A stretch of 64,000 nt of DNA from Candidatus Peribacteria bacterium RIFOXYB1_FULL_54_35 (GTDB lineage: Bacteria; Patescibacteriota; Gracilibacteria; Peribacterales; Peribacteraceae), in NCBI GenBank assembly GCA_001787755.1, contig MFYJ01000012.1, forward strand, positions 1 to 64,000, read 5' to 3'. The notes below the pieces were generated by a model. That model was given only the letters and a program-made list of their open reading frames with translations, ran no database searches and was not told where the DNA came from. Positions 34,427-44,525 of the stretch are shown here, in pieces. Numbering within the stretch: position 1 is the stretch's first letter; every line of letters starts with the position of its first letter. The translations under genes and the position numbers were made by a program.

Positions 34427-35302
34427 CTATGCGCGCAATGGTTTGCCGCCCAAATGCAGTCGGATCCATTCAACAGATCGTATCATCCACGCTGCTGCGG
34501 TAAGCCCAGTGAAGGACGGCCGCAGGCAGCCGTGCTTCTTCCCGAAGTGCAGGTTCCTCACCTGCAGTTGCATGTTGGAGGAACGGTACGGTGCATGGAT
34601 TCCAAGGGCTGGGTATTTCTTCCAGAGTTGATACATGCCCCCGGCGGTCCGACGGTTCTTCCGGATGAACGCCCGCACGGACGACCGGGCGGGGTGGAGA
34701 ACAATCACATCAGATGCGTAGTGTTGCGTGTGTCCGGCAGCAAACACCCTTCTTCCCCATTCCCTATCTCCTCCTGAGAGCAGATCGCCGTCAAAAGAGC
34801 CGACTGTTCGGATGATGCTGGCGCTTGTAAAGAGATTCGCTGTCACGGCGAAATGGCAGGAACGGACATAGAATTCCTGCAGCAGGCCGAATTCTCTGTC
34901 GTACCGTTCCAGGAGTGTTGGTTGCCCGGGGATGCGTGTGGTCATGACGATCCTGCCGCCGACCATGCCGCATTCCTGCATTGTTGCCAGGTGTGCAGCA
35001 CCTCGTTCCAGCCAGTCGGATGCCGGTACACAGTCGGCGTCTGTAAAAGCAATCACATCCCCCTGCGCTTCCTGTATTCCTCTATTCCGTGCCCGGTATG
35101 ATCCCGGTTCGGGTTCCTGCACTATGCGCGCGTGCGGGTGGCGTCGCATGTTTGGCAACGGCGGTACAGGTGAGCCGTTGTCTACCACGATCACCTCAAA
35201 GCGACTGGGAGAGTACGACTGATGTTCCAGTGCCGCCAGGCAGCAGCCGAGTTCTGTCGGGTTGCCGTAGAAGGGGATGATGACGGACACAAACGGCTGC
35301 AT
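34427..35302 (-). CDS. Family 2 glycosyltransferase
   Basis: VSVIIPFYGNPTELGCCLAAL, VVDNGS, ARNRGI, FTDADCVP. Confidence 0.9.
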   Translation of the reverse strand: MQPFVSVIIPFYGNPTELGCCLAALEHQSYSPSRFEVIVVDNGSPVPPLPNMRRHPHARIVQEPEPGSYRARNRGIQEAQGDVIAFTDADCVPASDWLERGAAHLATMQECGMVGGRIVMTTRIPGQPTLLERYDREFGLLQEFYVRSCHFAVTANLFTSASIIRTVGSFDGDLLSGGDREWGRRVFAAGHTQHYASDVIVLHPARSSVRAFIRKNRRTAGGMYQLWKKYPALGIHAPYRSSNMQLQVRNLHFGKKHGCLRPSFTGLTAAAWMIRSVEWIRLHLGGKPLRA

Positions 35303-35415
35303 ATGCAATGCGGGGACACATGTGCTGGTGGGCAGGATTCTGCTCCTGCAGGCTCTTTTCTGGGAGTATAGCAAAACATCATATGCTCAGTTTCTTGAAA
35401 GAAACTCACTGTCTC

Positions 35416-35922
35416 ATGCGTATGAAAGTACATACCATTCCCATTATTTCCATGATGTTCCGTTTCCACCTCCGCTCGTATATTGTTGGTGTTATCACCG
35501 GTGTGGTACTTTTGCTGCTTTTCTCGGGGGTGCAATCACTGCGCCGCTCCCCAGATCAGCGCTCTTCCGGAGCACCCATGCAGGAGGGGGGGATGATGTT
35601 GCGTTCAGGAGAAGAGCGCAATGTGCCTGCCCCGGAGGGGATGGATCCTGCAGGCCGGATGGAGAGGATGGCGGAACGCCTTGGGATGTCGATGGAAGAG
35701 CTTCAGCAGGAGCTCGATACGGGGAAAACATTCAGTGAAATTGCCGAGGAGCGAGGTGTCGATCTCTCTGGTGGCATGGGTCCTGGCAGAGAAGGTGGCT
35801 TCCGCGGGCCTGACATGCTGTCTGGCAGTGGTGCTGTAGGGAGCGGCAGGTCCATGGGACCACGCGGAGCAGGTGTACCTCCCGATTCTGAAGAGAGCGA
35901 TGATACGCAACCCCGCCCGTAA
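35416..35922 (+). CDS. TM protein with DUF2680-like helical repeat
   Basis: One TM helix; MAERLGMSMEELQQELDTGKTFSEIAEERGVDL. Confidence 0.65.
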   Translation: MRMKVHTIPIISMMFRFHLRSYIVGVITGVVLLLLFSGVQSLRRSPDQRSSGAPMQEGGMMLRSGEERNVPAPEGMDPAGRMERMAERLGMSMEELQQELDTGKTFSEIAEERGVDLSGGMGPGREGGFRGPDMLSGSGAVGSGRSMGPRGAGVPPDSEESDDTQPRP

Positions 35923-35937
35923 CAATATGTATATATA

Positions 35938-36393
35938 ATGGAAGCAATCCATCTCCCCTCACTCCTCATTGGCATTGCAACGGTGCTCTGCGTTGTTCTC
36001 GCAACAGGGTATTTTGGATGGCCGCGTTCCGGTGCGAGGCATGCAGCGCCCGGGAGACCGCCGGCGGAAGAAATGAGGCACAGCCAGACAATAGAGGAGC
36101 AGCTTGGCCTGTCACAGCAGGAACTCCGGCAGGAACTCTCCCGGGGGAAATCCATCATGGATATTGCCCGGGAACATGGCAGAGAACTCAGGCTTCCTCC
36201 CCGGTGGATGAACGACAAGGACCATCAATTGTTTCTTGAGCGGTCTGCAGAGCGAATCGGTATTTCTGTGGAGGAGCTCAAGGCAGAGCTCTCCTCCGGC
36301 AGGCGTCTTCTCGATATCGCAGAGGAACATGGGGTGACACTTTCCTTCCCTGGTCGTTCCCCGGGTGATACCCTTTTTCGCCCTCCCAGATAG
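35938..36393 (+). CDS. TM protein with two DUF2680-like helical repeats
   Basis: EQLGLSQQELRQELSRGKSIMDIAREHG and ERIGISVEELKAELSSGRRLLDIAEEHGVTL. Confidence 0.7.
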   Translation: MEAIHLPSLLIGIATVLCVVLATGYFGWPRSGARHAAPGRPPAEEMRHSQTIEEQLGLSQQELRQELSRGKSIMDIAREHGRELRLPPRWMNDKDHQLFLERSAERIGISVEELKAELSSGRRLLDIAEEHGVTLSFPGRSPGDTLFRPPR

Positions 36394-36395
36394 TA

Positions 36396-38309
36396 ATGCG
36401 TTTTGTCCCATCTATAGCCGGCAGGCTCCATTCGGCATTCCGGCAGTTTCGCTGGAAGAGCGCCCTTGTTGGTGTTGTAACGCCTCTTCTTCTTGCGGGA
36501 GGGTATGGTGTTGTCTTCGGGGGGGATGGCGTGCAGGGAATTGCGGGGGAAATAGTGACCATTGGACGCCGGGATATTGTCCTCTCTATCAAAGCGCTGG
36601 GGACGGTTACACTCGCCAATGAGCAGCAGCTTCGTTTCAATGTTCTTGGGAAGGTCGAGAAGGTGCATGTGGAAGAAGGCCAAGAAGTACAGCGTGACGA
36701 TCTTATTGCGGAAATGGAGAAGACGGATCCGCTTGCGGACATACGGCAGGCGGAACTTTCTGTGAATGATGCATACCTTAGCCTGCAGAAGTTACTTGCG
36801 AGCCGGGATCAGGAGCTGCTCACCGCGCAGAATGCGGTCCGTGACCTCGAGAGACAGCTCACAGAGGCGTACGGAGAGGTTCCGTCCCAGCGGCAGCAGG
36901 TGAAAGACACCATAGAACAGGCAAAGCGTACAGTGCTGGAGAAAGAAGCTGCCTATGAGAAAGCGCAGCGCGATATGGCTGTGAGCATCCAAGATGCCAT
37001 CACAGACATCGATGATTTGCTGGATGATATTGTGGCCGTGCTCAGTGGTGAGGAATATGTCCGCGGCGGCTCGCGTTTCGATACGTTCGACATTGATTTC
37101 CTCTTCAATGACTACAGCCTGAAGAATCAGGTGGAATTTTCATACTACGATGCTACCAATGCCTACGATGCTCTCCGGGAGAAATACGGGACAGTCATCA
37201 ACGTGGAGGACACGCGGAAACTCCAGACCATTCTCACGGATGCCATTGCGCTGGCGGGGCAGATCGTGGATCTCACAGGCCTTTCCTATGAGTTTGTACA
37301 GACAGCGGTTCCTTCTGCTTCCTACACGGACTCAGACATCAATGACATGAAGAGTACGATGAATACTGCCCGTTCCACAGCCATCACACTCCTCGATACG
37401 CTGCGTGACCAGCAGGCGACTCTCACACTCCCGGGAAAAAATACAACACTGCAGGATCTTGAGGATGCAGAGGAGAGTCTGGCTCTCCTTGAATCCCAGC
37501 AGGAAAATAAAACAACGGCAGCGGACGACCAGGAACGGTCTGTTACTAATCTGAATGACAAACTGCGTGCAGAGCAGGCGCAACTGACACAGACGCAGAC
37601 CAGTGTAGATGTGCAGATCAATCAGCAGCGAAACACAGTGGCGCAGAAGCAGGTTGCGCTGCAGAAAGCCAAGCGCGCCCTCGAGAAGTACGAATTGCGC
37701 GCGCCGTTCGACGGCATCGTCCGCAGGATCGATTTCCAGGTGGGCGATAACCTCCTCGCGGATGCCAACGAAACGAAGTACGTTGTTCTGGAGAATCCGG
37801 ATTACTTCATTGTCACCGTACAGCTTGACCAGGTGGATGTGGTTCATGTGAAGGAAGGACAGAAGGCTTCCATTGTCTTCGATGCTCTTCCTGAAGAAAC
37901 ATTTGAAGGTGTAATCGACTTCATCGATACCACTCCCATTCAGAGTTCGGGAGTTGTTTCGTATGAGGTGGAGATTGCTCTGCAGCCGACAGGTCATACC
38001 ATTCTTTCCGGCATGACAGCCAAGGTGGAGATAGAAATAGATGCAAGGGAGAATGTTGTTGCTGTCCCCAATCTGGCGCTCCGTGCCATCGGGAACAGTT
38101 CGTTCGTTGTCGGAGAGAATGGAGAGCGTTTTCCGGTGGAAACCGGGCTCTCAGACGGAACGTACACAGAGGTACTTTCAGGTTTGCAGGAGGGTGCAAA
38201 AATCCAGTCAGTGAATGTATCCATTTCTTCCAACCAAGATGGAGAGCGCAGCGAACGCTCATCGAACAATGCCCAGATGATCATGCGCATGGGTGGTCCT
38301 CCCCGCTAG
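36396..38309 (+). CDS. MacA/HlyD-type efflux periplasmic adaptor
   Basis: TM anchor, lipoyl/barrel-sandwich halves (LRAPFDGIVRRIDFQVGDNL), coiled coil between. Confidence 0.88.
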   Translation: MRFVPSIAGRLHSAFRQFRWKSALVGVVTPLLLAGGYGVVFGGDGVQGIAGEIVTIGRRDIVLSIKALGTVTLANEQQLRFNVLGKVEKVHVEEGQEVQRDDLIAEMEKTDPLADIRQAELSVNDAYLSLQKLLASRDQELLTAQNAVRDLERQLTEAYGEVPSQRQQVKDTIEQAKRTVLEKEAAYEKAQRDMAVSIQDAITDIDDLLDDIVAVLSGEEYVRGGSRFDTFDIDFLFNDYSLKNQVEFSYYDATNAYDALREKYGTVINVEDTRKLQTILTDAIALAGQIVDLTGLSYEFVQTAVPSASYTDSDINDMKSTMNTARSTAITLLDTLRDQQATLTLPGKNTTLQDLEDAEESLALLESQQENKTTAADDQERSVTNLNDKLRAEQAQLTQTQTSVDVQINQQRNTVAQKQVALQKAKRALEKYELRAPFDGIVRRIDFQVGDNLLADANETKYVVLENPDYFIVTVQLDQVDVVHVKEGQKASIVFDALPEETFEGVIDFIDTTPIQSSGVVSYEVEIALQPTGHTILSGMTAKVEIEIDARENVVAVPNLALRAIGNSSFVVGENGERFPVETGLSDGTYTEVLSGLQEGAKIQSVNVSISSNQDGERSERSSNNAQMIMRMGGPPR

Positions 38310-38315
38310 CATCGT

Positions 38316-38981
38316 ATGATTGAACTCCATAACATCACGAAAACGTACGTTCTGGGTGCAGAGACACTGGAGGTGCTCAGGGGCATTTCCCTCACAATCA
38401 AGAAGGGGGAATTTGTGGCGGTCATGGGGCCTTCGGGATCCGGGAAGTCCACACTCATGAATATCATCGGCCTTCTGGATACCCCAACGAATGGTTCTTA
38501 TTCCCTGGAGGGTCACAGGGTGAGCAGCCTGACTGACAACGAGCAGGCGGATGTGCGCAGCAGGAGAATCGGGTTCGTGTTCCAGATGTTCAATCTGCTG
38601 CCCCGCATGGATGCTCTCCGGCAGGTCATGCAGCCGCTTCTCTACCAGGGGCTGCACCGGGATGAGGCCCATGAACGGGCGCTCAGGGCACTGGACACTG
38701 TGGGACTTTCAGACCGTTCTCACCACAAGCCGAACGAACTCTCCGGAGGACAGAAGCAGCGTGTGGCCATTGCCCGCGCTCTCGTGACCAATCCTGCCAT
38801 CCTCCTCGCAGACGAGCCGACGGGGGCACTCGATTCCCACACAGGTGCCGAGCTGATGACTCTGCTCCAGAAGCTCAACAAGCAGGGTGTGACTATTGTG
38901 ATGGTGACGCACGAGCATGATATCGCGGAGTATGCCGAACGCACGATCCATATTCTTGACGGCTTGGTTCATACGTTATAG
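38316..38981 (+). CDS. MacB/LolD-type ABC transporter ATPase
   Basis: Walker A GPSGSGKST, signature LSGGQKQRVAIARAL, Walker B ILLADEPTGALD. Confidence 0.95.
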   Translation: MIELHNITKTYVLGAETLEVLRGISLTIKKGEFVAVMGPSGSGKSTLMNIIGLLDTPTNGSYSLEGHRVSSLTDNEQADVRSRRIGFVFQMFNLLPRMDALRQVMQPLLYQGLHRDEAHERALRALDTVGLSDRSHHKPNELSGGQKQRVAIARALVTNPAILLADEPTGALDSHTGAELMTLLQKLNKQGVTIVMVTHEHDIAEYAERTIHILDGLVHTL

Positions 38982-38988
38982 CTCTCTC

Positions 38989-40212
38989 ATGTTCTTCCTC
39001 GAAAATATCCGCAGCGCACTCGATGCCATCTGGAGCAACAAGCTCCGGTCCGGGCTCACGATGCTTGGCATCATGATTGGTGTTGCATCTGTTGTGCTGA
39101 TGGTCGCTATCGGCAGGGGGGCGCAGAAGCAGGTTACGGAGCGCATAGAGAGCATGGGGACCAATCTGCTCATCATCCAGTCCGGCAGCCCCAATCAGAC
39201 GGATGTTCGTTCGCTCTTCCGGCGGTCCGGGGGCTCCGACAGTACCATCACGTCGGATGATATTGATGCTATTTCCGCGCATGTGTCGGGCTTACTGGCT
39301 GTGTCGCCGGAGCTGCGCAGCAATATGCAGGTGATTGTTGGGAATCAGAACATGCAGACGAGTATTGTGGGTGTAACGCCTGCGTACCCGGAAGTGAATA
39401 ACTTCCCCGTGCAATACGGCAGCTTCATTACGGAAGGGCATCTCGCTGGAAAGGAGAAAGTAGTCGTTCTCGGGCAGGAAATTGTCCGCACGCTGTATCC
39501 GAACCAGAATCCCATCGGGCAGGATATCCGCCTGCAGAATCACATTTTCACCATTGTGGGCATCATGAGCGAGAAGGGGCAGCAGGGGTTAACGAATTAC
39601 GATGATATCGCGTTCGTTCCTCTCACAACCATGCAGGGCCGGGTGCAGGGGGTGGATACTGTGAGTTCCATCAATGTCTCCGTGGAGGATCAGGCGCAAA
39701 TGGAACGGATAAAGGAGGTCATCACTGCCGTGCTCCTCAATGAGCATCGCGTTCAGGAAGAGGATCAGGATTTCAATATCCTGAATCAGGCGGAGGCGGT
39801 GGAGACTCTCAATGAAGTGACACAGATCTTCACACTGCTCCTTGGAGGAATCGCAGCTATTTCCCTCCTTGTCGGAGGCATAGGTGTCATGAACATCATG
39901 CTGGTATCTGTCACAGAACGGACAAGGGAGATCGGCGTGCGCAAGGCAATAGGCGCAAAGAGGAAGAGTATCCTGCAGCAGTTCCTTGTGGAGTCCACGG
40001 TCCTCTGTATTCTCGGCGGTTTGCTCGGGGTGCTCCTGAGCGCTGTCGGCGTCTTCATTGTCTCCACGTTCTTCGATCTTCAGGCTGTTATTTCCTCGGG
40101 CTCCATCATTCTGGCTTTCTCGTTCTCCATTGGGACAGGAGTCTTCTTCGGCATGCTCCCGGCGTACAAGGCGGCGAATCTCAAGCCGATTGATGCGCTG
40201 CGGTATGAGTGA
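38989..40212 (+). CDS. MacB-type ABC transporter permease
   Basis: KLRSGLTMLGIMIGVASVVLMVAIGRGA; MacB PCD; C-terminal FtsX TM helices with TREIGVRKAIGA. Confidence 0.93.
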   Translation: MFFLENIRSALDAIWSNKLRSGLTMLGIMIGVASVVLMVAIGRGAQKQVTERIESMGTNLLIIQSGSPNQTDVRSLFRRSGGSDSTITSDDIDAISAHVSGLLAVSPELRSNMQVIVGNQNMQTSIVGVTPAYPEVNNFPVQYGSFITEGHLAGKEKVVVLGQEIVRTLYPNQNPIGQDIRLQNHIFTIVGIMSEKGQQGLTNYDDIAFVPLTTMQGRVQGVDTVSSINVSVEDQAQMERIKEVITAVLLNEHRVQEEDQDFNILNQAEAVETLNEVTQIFTLLLGGIAAISLLVGGIGVMNIMLVSVTERTREIGVRKAIGAKRKSILQQFLVESTVLCILGGLLGVLLSAVGVFIVSTFFDLQAVISSGSIILAFSFSIGTGVFFGMLPAYKAANLKPIDALRYE

Positions 40213-40302
40213 GCAGGAACGGCAGGAACACGGTCGTGGGCTTCTGCATGGATGAGTCAGATGCAGCTGATCTGATAGTCAACGGTGGGTTCGCACGCAT
40301 GG

Positions 40303-41898
40303 TTATTCGTTTGGCTTGAGCCCATACACCATGAGCATGCACGCCTTTTCCCCAGTCGGCAGATTTTCTTCCCAGACCAGCCTGCCACTGCCTGATGCCA
40401 GGTCTTTTATGCCTTGCTGAACTGTGCCCTCACGATTGTGGTGGATGTACGCATACACTGGTTCCAGATGGGCGCCTTTGTTAAAGCGGTACGATGCGAA
40501 GCGTGTATCGCGGAAAACCAGGCTGTTTTGCAGCCGGCTCAGCTGGATTTCCCCGATCGGTTCCGGCCAGGTGTCGAAGGAGGTGCCGGGGGGTACGCCG
40601 TCCGGCAGGTGCAGGACAGCTCTATTAATGCAAAGTCCCCAGTACTCGTGCATGAACTGGCCGGAGTCACGGTTCAGGATGAGCGGGGATTTATAAATGT
40701 AGGAATAAATGCCCCAGTTGGAGTAGGCAATCAGGCTGGTGACAGTGACGGCGCAGGCCAGCATCAGTTTCCATTGTTCCTTCAAGTAATCACAGCCCAG
40801 ACTCAGACCGGCAAACAGTACGGTATAGGCGAAGAGCATGTGGCGTTCTTCATCGTAGAGCGTGCTGCCAGCTGTGATGACATACGCAAGCGCCAGTGCA
40901 GAGTGAGCCAACAGCCAGTAAGGAAGCTGAACCGGCAGGGTGAATCTGCCAAAACGGGCAACGAAGGCAGAAGGTGTTTTGGGGTAGTGCAGGGAAAGGT
41001 TGACCAGACCGATGAAACATACAGTCAGAGCAAGCGGCTGAATGATGACGGGAATGAAAGCGAGGCTGTACCACCAGGCAACGTCTTGCGCCCGCATCGT
41101 GATGCCGAAGATACGGGTGTACCAGCGGTATGGCTGATAATTACTGAAAACTTCGATCGGCTTCAGCCATTGTGTGATGTCCATTGTCCAGAGCTGCGGG
41201 AAGAGCAAGAACAGAAATAGCGAGGCGCTAAAAAGAGGAATGATGATCATTGCCAGCCTGGAGCGGAGTTTGAGCTTTTTGTCCGGTCTTATAGCCATCA
41301 CAAGCAGTGCCGGCATGGTGAGCGCAAAAATTCCCAGCAGTGGTGTTCTGATAGCGTAGGGCAGAATGCTGACGATACCGATGGCAATCAGCTTTCTGAC
41401 AGATACGGTTTCAGAGAGGCTCCGGAGAAGCAGCCAGCTCCCGAGAGCGCAGAGCAGGAAAGCAGTCGCTGCAGGTGCATCTTTGACGTTCACGAGATGA
41501 TGTCCTCCCAGCCGGATGAAACCAATGAGGACGCTGGTGCTTAACAGAGCCGTTCCGAGGCTGTAACCGGCTCTGCGCAGCAAATGGGTCATCGCGTAGA
41601 GGCCGGCTGGGAAGAGTGCGAATGTGATGGCATGGCGCAGGTAAAAAGGGTCCCTAAGAAAAGGCAGGAGAATTTCCGTTACTACGGCCAAGATAAGCTC
41701 CCACAAAGTCCCGTAGGGAACGGAGGCCGCAGTTATGCCTGGCGACAGGCCATACTGTGCGAGCAGCCAAAGGCTGTACCGGTAGCGGTAAGGATCATCG
41801 TAAGACGCAGTGCCAGGGTAGGCAGCGATGAGGCCAAGCAATACGCTTCCTGCGACAACCAGGGCAAAATTACCGTATCTGAATTTAATGTCTTTCAT
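40303..41898 (-). CDS. Multi-TM glycosyltransferase-like (GT39-type) membrane protein
   Basis: About 11 hydrophobic segments, partner of the adjacent GT2. Confidence 0.7.
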   Translation of the reverse strand: MKDIKFRYGNFALVVAGSVLLGLIAAYPGTASYDDPYRYRYSLWLLAQYGLSPGITAASVPYGTLWELILAVVTEILLPFLRDPFYLRHAITFALFPAGLYAMTHLLRRAGYSLGTALLSTSVLIGFIRLGGHHLVNVKDAPAATAFLLCALGSWLLLRSLSETVSVRKLIAIGIVSILPYAIRTPLLGIFALTMPALLVMAIRPDKKLKLRSRLAMIIIPLFSASLFLFLLFPQLWTMDITQWLKPIEVFSNYQPYRWYTRIFGITMRAQDVAWWYSLAFIPVIIQPLALTVCFIGLVNLSLHYPKTPSAFVARFGRFTLPVQLPYWLLAHSALALAYVITAGSTLYDEERHMLFAYTVLFAGLSLGCDYLKEQWKLMLACAVTVTSLIAYSNWGIYSYIYKSPLILNRDSGQFMHEYWGLCINRAVLHLPDGVPPGTSFDTWPEPIGEIQLSRLQNSLVFRDTRFASYRFNKGAHLEPVYAYIHHNREGTVQQGIKDLASGSGRLVWEENLPTGEKACMLMVYGLKPNE

Positions 41899-42635
41899 CT
41901 GTTTCCCCCGGTGAGCTCATCGAAAAGCGCAGTTTCTTGCGTTCCGTTGGAAGGTGTGGCAAATAACACCATGATCAGATCAACAAAATATCGCAGGCGG
42001 TGTCCCAGGCGGAACTTGGTTTCACCGTGCAACCGGGGGCGATGGTTCACCGGTATTTCCACCACCGTATATCCCTGGCGGAACAGCAGGTGGGGAATGA
42101 ACCGATACAGGCTGCCGGGTATGTACAGTTTCTTGAGAACTCCAGCCCGGTAGGCTTTGTAGCCACTATTCATGTCATGCAGGCGCTGGCCAAAAAGGAA
42201 ACTGGTCAAGCGGTTAGCGGCCAGGGAACTCATCCGTTTTTGCCACGAGTCCATTCGTTTCACTCTCCAACCATTGACCACATCGGCACCGTTCTCAAGT
42301 GCGGCGATCAGATGTGGAATTTCCTTCGGATCATCCTGCAGGTCGGTGTCCATGGTGATGACGAAATCGCCCTTAGCTAGTCGGTATCCGCAGAGCAGGG
42401 CACCAGCTTTTTTGGTATTTTTGCGCAGGTGTATTCCTCTGACTTCCGGAAAACTCTTGGCAATAGCGATCACCACATTGGCGGTTTGGTCGGTACTGGC
42501 ATCATCAACGATGAGTATTTCCCGGTGTACCACCTGCATACTTTTGAGCACTGCAACGATTTCGGTCACGAGCGGCTCTAGATTTTCTGCTTCGTTGTAG
42601 GCGGGCAGGACGATGGACAAGCTGTAATCCGGCAC
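41895..42635 (-). CDS. Family 2 glycosyltransferase, DPM1/polyprenyl-phosphate sugar transferase-like
   Basis: LSIVLPAYNEAENL, VDDASTD, MDTDLQDDP; overlaps the next gene by 4 nt. Confidence 0.9.
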   Translation of the reverse strand: MPDYSLSIVLPAYNEAENLEPLVTEIVAVLKSMQVVHREILIVDDASTDQTANVVIAIAKSFPEVRGIHLRKNTKKAGALLCGYRLAKGDFVITMDTDLQDDPKEIPHLIAALENGADVVNGWRVKRMDSWQKRMSSLAANRLTSFLFGQRLHDMNSGYKAYRAGVLKKLYIPGSLYRFIPHLLFRQGYTVVEIPVNHRPRLHGETKFRLGHRLRYFVDLIMVLFATPSNGTQETALFDELTGGNR

Positions 42636-42747
42636 GGATAAAGCCTACTACAGCATGATTGTAAAAGAAAAAACACCGATGACGAGTCCCGTGTGCGGAG
42701 CCAACTCTCTTTTGCACTTTGGGCGAAATTTTGACAATGGTTAGTGT

Positions 42748-42823
42748 TGGCAGCCCGTAGGGGAATCTGAATCTCCGTTACGGGGACGAGAACTTCATGT
42801 CCTAATCACTCGGTGCTGGCGGC
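42748..42823 (-). pseudogene. Degenerate tRNA-Glu copy
   Basis: GCCGCCAGCACCGAGTGATTAGGACATGAAGTTCTCGTCCCCGTAACGGAGATTCAGATTCCCCTACGGGCTGCCA aligns with intact tRNA-Glu but acceptor, anticodon and T stems are broken; 5' flank also conserved. Confidence 0.75.
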
Positions 42824-42871
42824 ACACGCGTATGCGGTGGCTGGAACATATGTGAGAGTGCTCTTCTCTTC

Positions 42872-43123
42872 CTACTGTCGAATGTGTTTTCGTATGAGCA
42901 TTTCCTTCTGTGCTTTTGTCCAGCGTTTGACCTGCGCTTCACGTCTCATTGCTTCGGAAAGCGTCGGGAATTCTTCCGAGTATACGATGCGTATTGGCCT
43001 GCGCGAGCGCGTGTACTTCGCGCCCTTTCCCGTGTTGTGTATGTTTTCTCTGGATTGCAGATCCTTGCACGATCCGCAGTAGAGTGAATTGTCTGCGCAG
43101 CGGGCGATGTAGAAGTGGAGCAT
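42872..43123 (-). CDS. GIY-YIG nuclease family protein (UPF0213/YhbQ-like)
   Basis: FYIARCADNSLYCGSCKDLQSR...HNTGKGAKYTRSRRPIRIVYSEEF. Confidence 0.85.
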   Translation of the reverse strand: MLHFYIARCADNSLYCGSCKDLQSRENIHNTGKGAKYTRSRRPIRIVYSEEFPTLSEAMRREAQVKRWTKAQKEMLIRKHIRQ

Positions 43124-43190
43124 GCGTCTCTCACTTATAGTTGGAGCTCTGGCAGGCAGTCAATCACATTCTCTTCGTGCGGTCTTTAGG

Positions 43191-44336
43191 CTACCTGGCT
43201 TGTTGCGCTTGAGCTTCTTGCCTGGCAATAGCATGCATGAGCCTGCGTGGGAATTCAGGCAGGCGAGGATCTTGCGGGTTTGTGTACCACTGTCTGAGCT
43301 GGGTTTCTATGAGCCGATATTCCTGCGGGCAATGAGCCCGGATGAACTGGACGGAGTCGAATAGGGTTTGATAGTCGATATTGTCACTGAAAGTTGAATC
43401 TAAAAGCAGCCGCATGTATGCCGCATCGGAAAGCCCCACCTGACAGCAGGCGGTTTCGGTGCTATCGGAGTAGCAACAGTAGGCGAGCAGCTTTATCACC
43501 AGGCCTTGGACCTGCGGAGAGACGCAGGTGATAGGAAGCAGGTTCTCCAGTCTTGCTGCGGGAAGGGACTCATTTGGTTGTGGTTCACCGGGGACCGTCT
43601 GGCCGGCCGACGGTGACGTTTCGGCTGCGGCAGGTGCGGCTGGTTCTGAGGGCTCCGGTTTCTTCGGCCGGCGGCCGCGTCGGCGGGGGGCGAGAGGCTC
43701 AGATGCTGGTTGCAGTGCAGGTTTTGCCCCCAATCCCTTTGGCCGGCCCCTTCTCTTTTTTGCGGGAGCGCCGGCCGGAGGCGGAGTTGCCAGTTCGGTC
43801 GCGGTTTGCGGCTCGTTGGTCGAAAAATCTGGATCAGGCGGAAGCGGAGCTGGTTCTGGCGGTTTCACTGCAGGTTGCTTGTCCGTTACGGATTCTGTGG
43901 ATGGATCCGGCAATGGCACTTCAGCCTCAGGAGCGGGCGATGGAGAGGGTGTAGACGTCGGTGGAAGCGTATGCTTACTTGCGACTTGGGCCTCATCCGG
44001 CCGGGCCTGAACTGCCGGTGCCGGACGCTTCGCCGGCGTGTTCCCGAGCTCGATTGGCAGGGTGAAGTGGCTGCCTCTCCAGACGGGGTAGTTGGTTTTC
44101 ACGGCAAGCTCAAGACGCTGGCGGAAATCCGTATGTGTCATGTGTGCATACTGTCCCTCGCTCATCCCGGCTTGTGTCAGGGCACGTTCGCGGCCCTCAT
44201 CGCCGGCGGCATCGAGAGTAGAAAGCAGATGCGCGACGTCTTCCGCGGTCCTGTATCTTTGGGCCAATTCAATCGTCAGCGGCTCGGCTCGTGGCCGTTT
44301 CTTCTTAGCGGGCTGGGTAGGATTTTCGGTGACCAT
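43191..44336 (-). CDS. Hypothetical protein with Pro-rich linker and AT-hook-like motifs
   Basis: KKRRGRPKGLGAKP and RRRGRRPKKPEP inside a long P/A/E linker between two helical ends. Confidence 0.65.
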   Translation of the reverse strand: MVTENPTQPAKKKRPRAEPLTIELAQRYRTAEDVAHLLSTLDAAGDEGRERALTQAGMSEGQYAHMTHTDFRQRLELAVKTNYPVWRGSHFTLPIELGNTPAKRPAPAVQARPDEAQVASKHTLPPTSTPSPSPAPEAEVPLPDPSTESVTDKQPAVKPPEPAPLPPDPDFSTNEPQTATELATPPPAGAPAKKRRGRPKGLGAKPALQPASEPLAPRRRGRRPKKPEPSEPAAPAAAETSPSAGQTVPGEPQPNESLPAARLENLLPITCVSPQVQGLVIKLLAYCCYSDSTETACCQVGLSDAAYMRLLLDSTFSDNIDYQTLFDSVQFIRAHCPQEYRLIETQLRQWYTNPQDPRLPEFPRRLMHAIARQEAQAQQAR

Positions 44337-44525
44337 TGAACGAGGGGACGATAGTGCGATGCAAAAGGAAACGATTGTACGCCTGAGATTGGCCGAGTCC
44401 AGGTGTAAACTGTCCCGTGATTTGAGTCATACTTACAGAGTGGGAAAATGTTCTTCATATTCGTGACAGCGAAGCATAGTAGAAGCAAAAGAAAGGTCTC
44501 TTGTTCGTGTTTTTCTATGGGGGCA

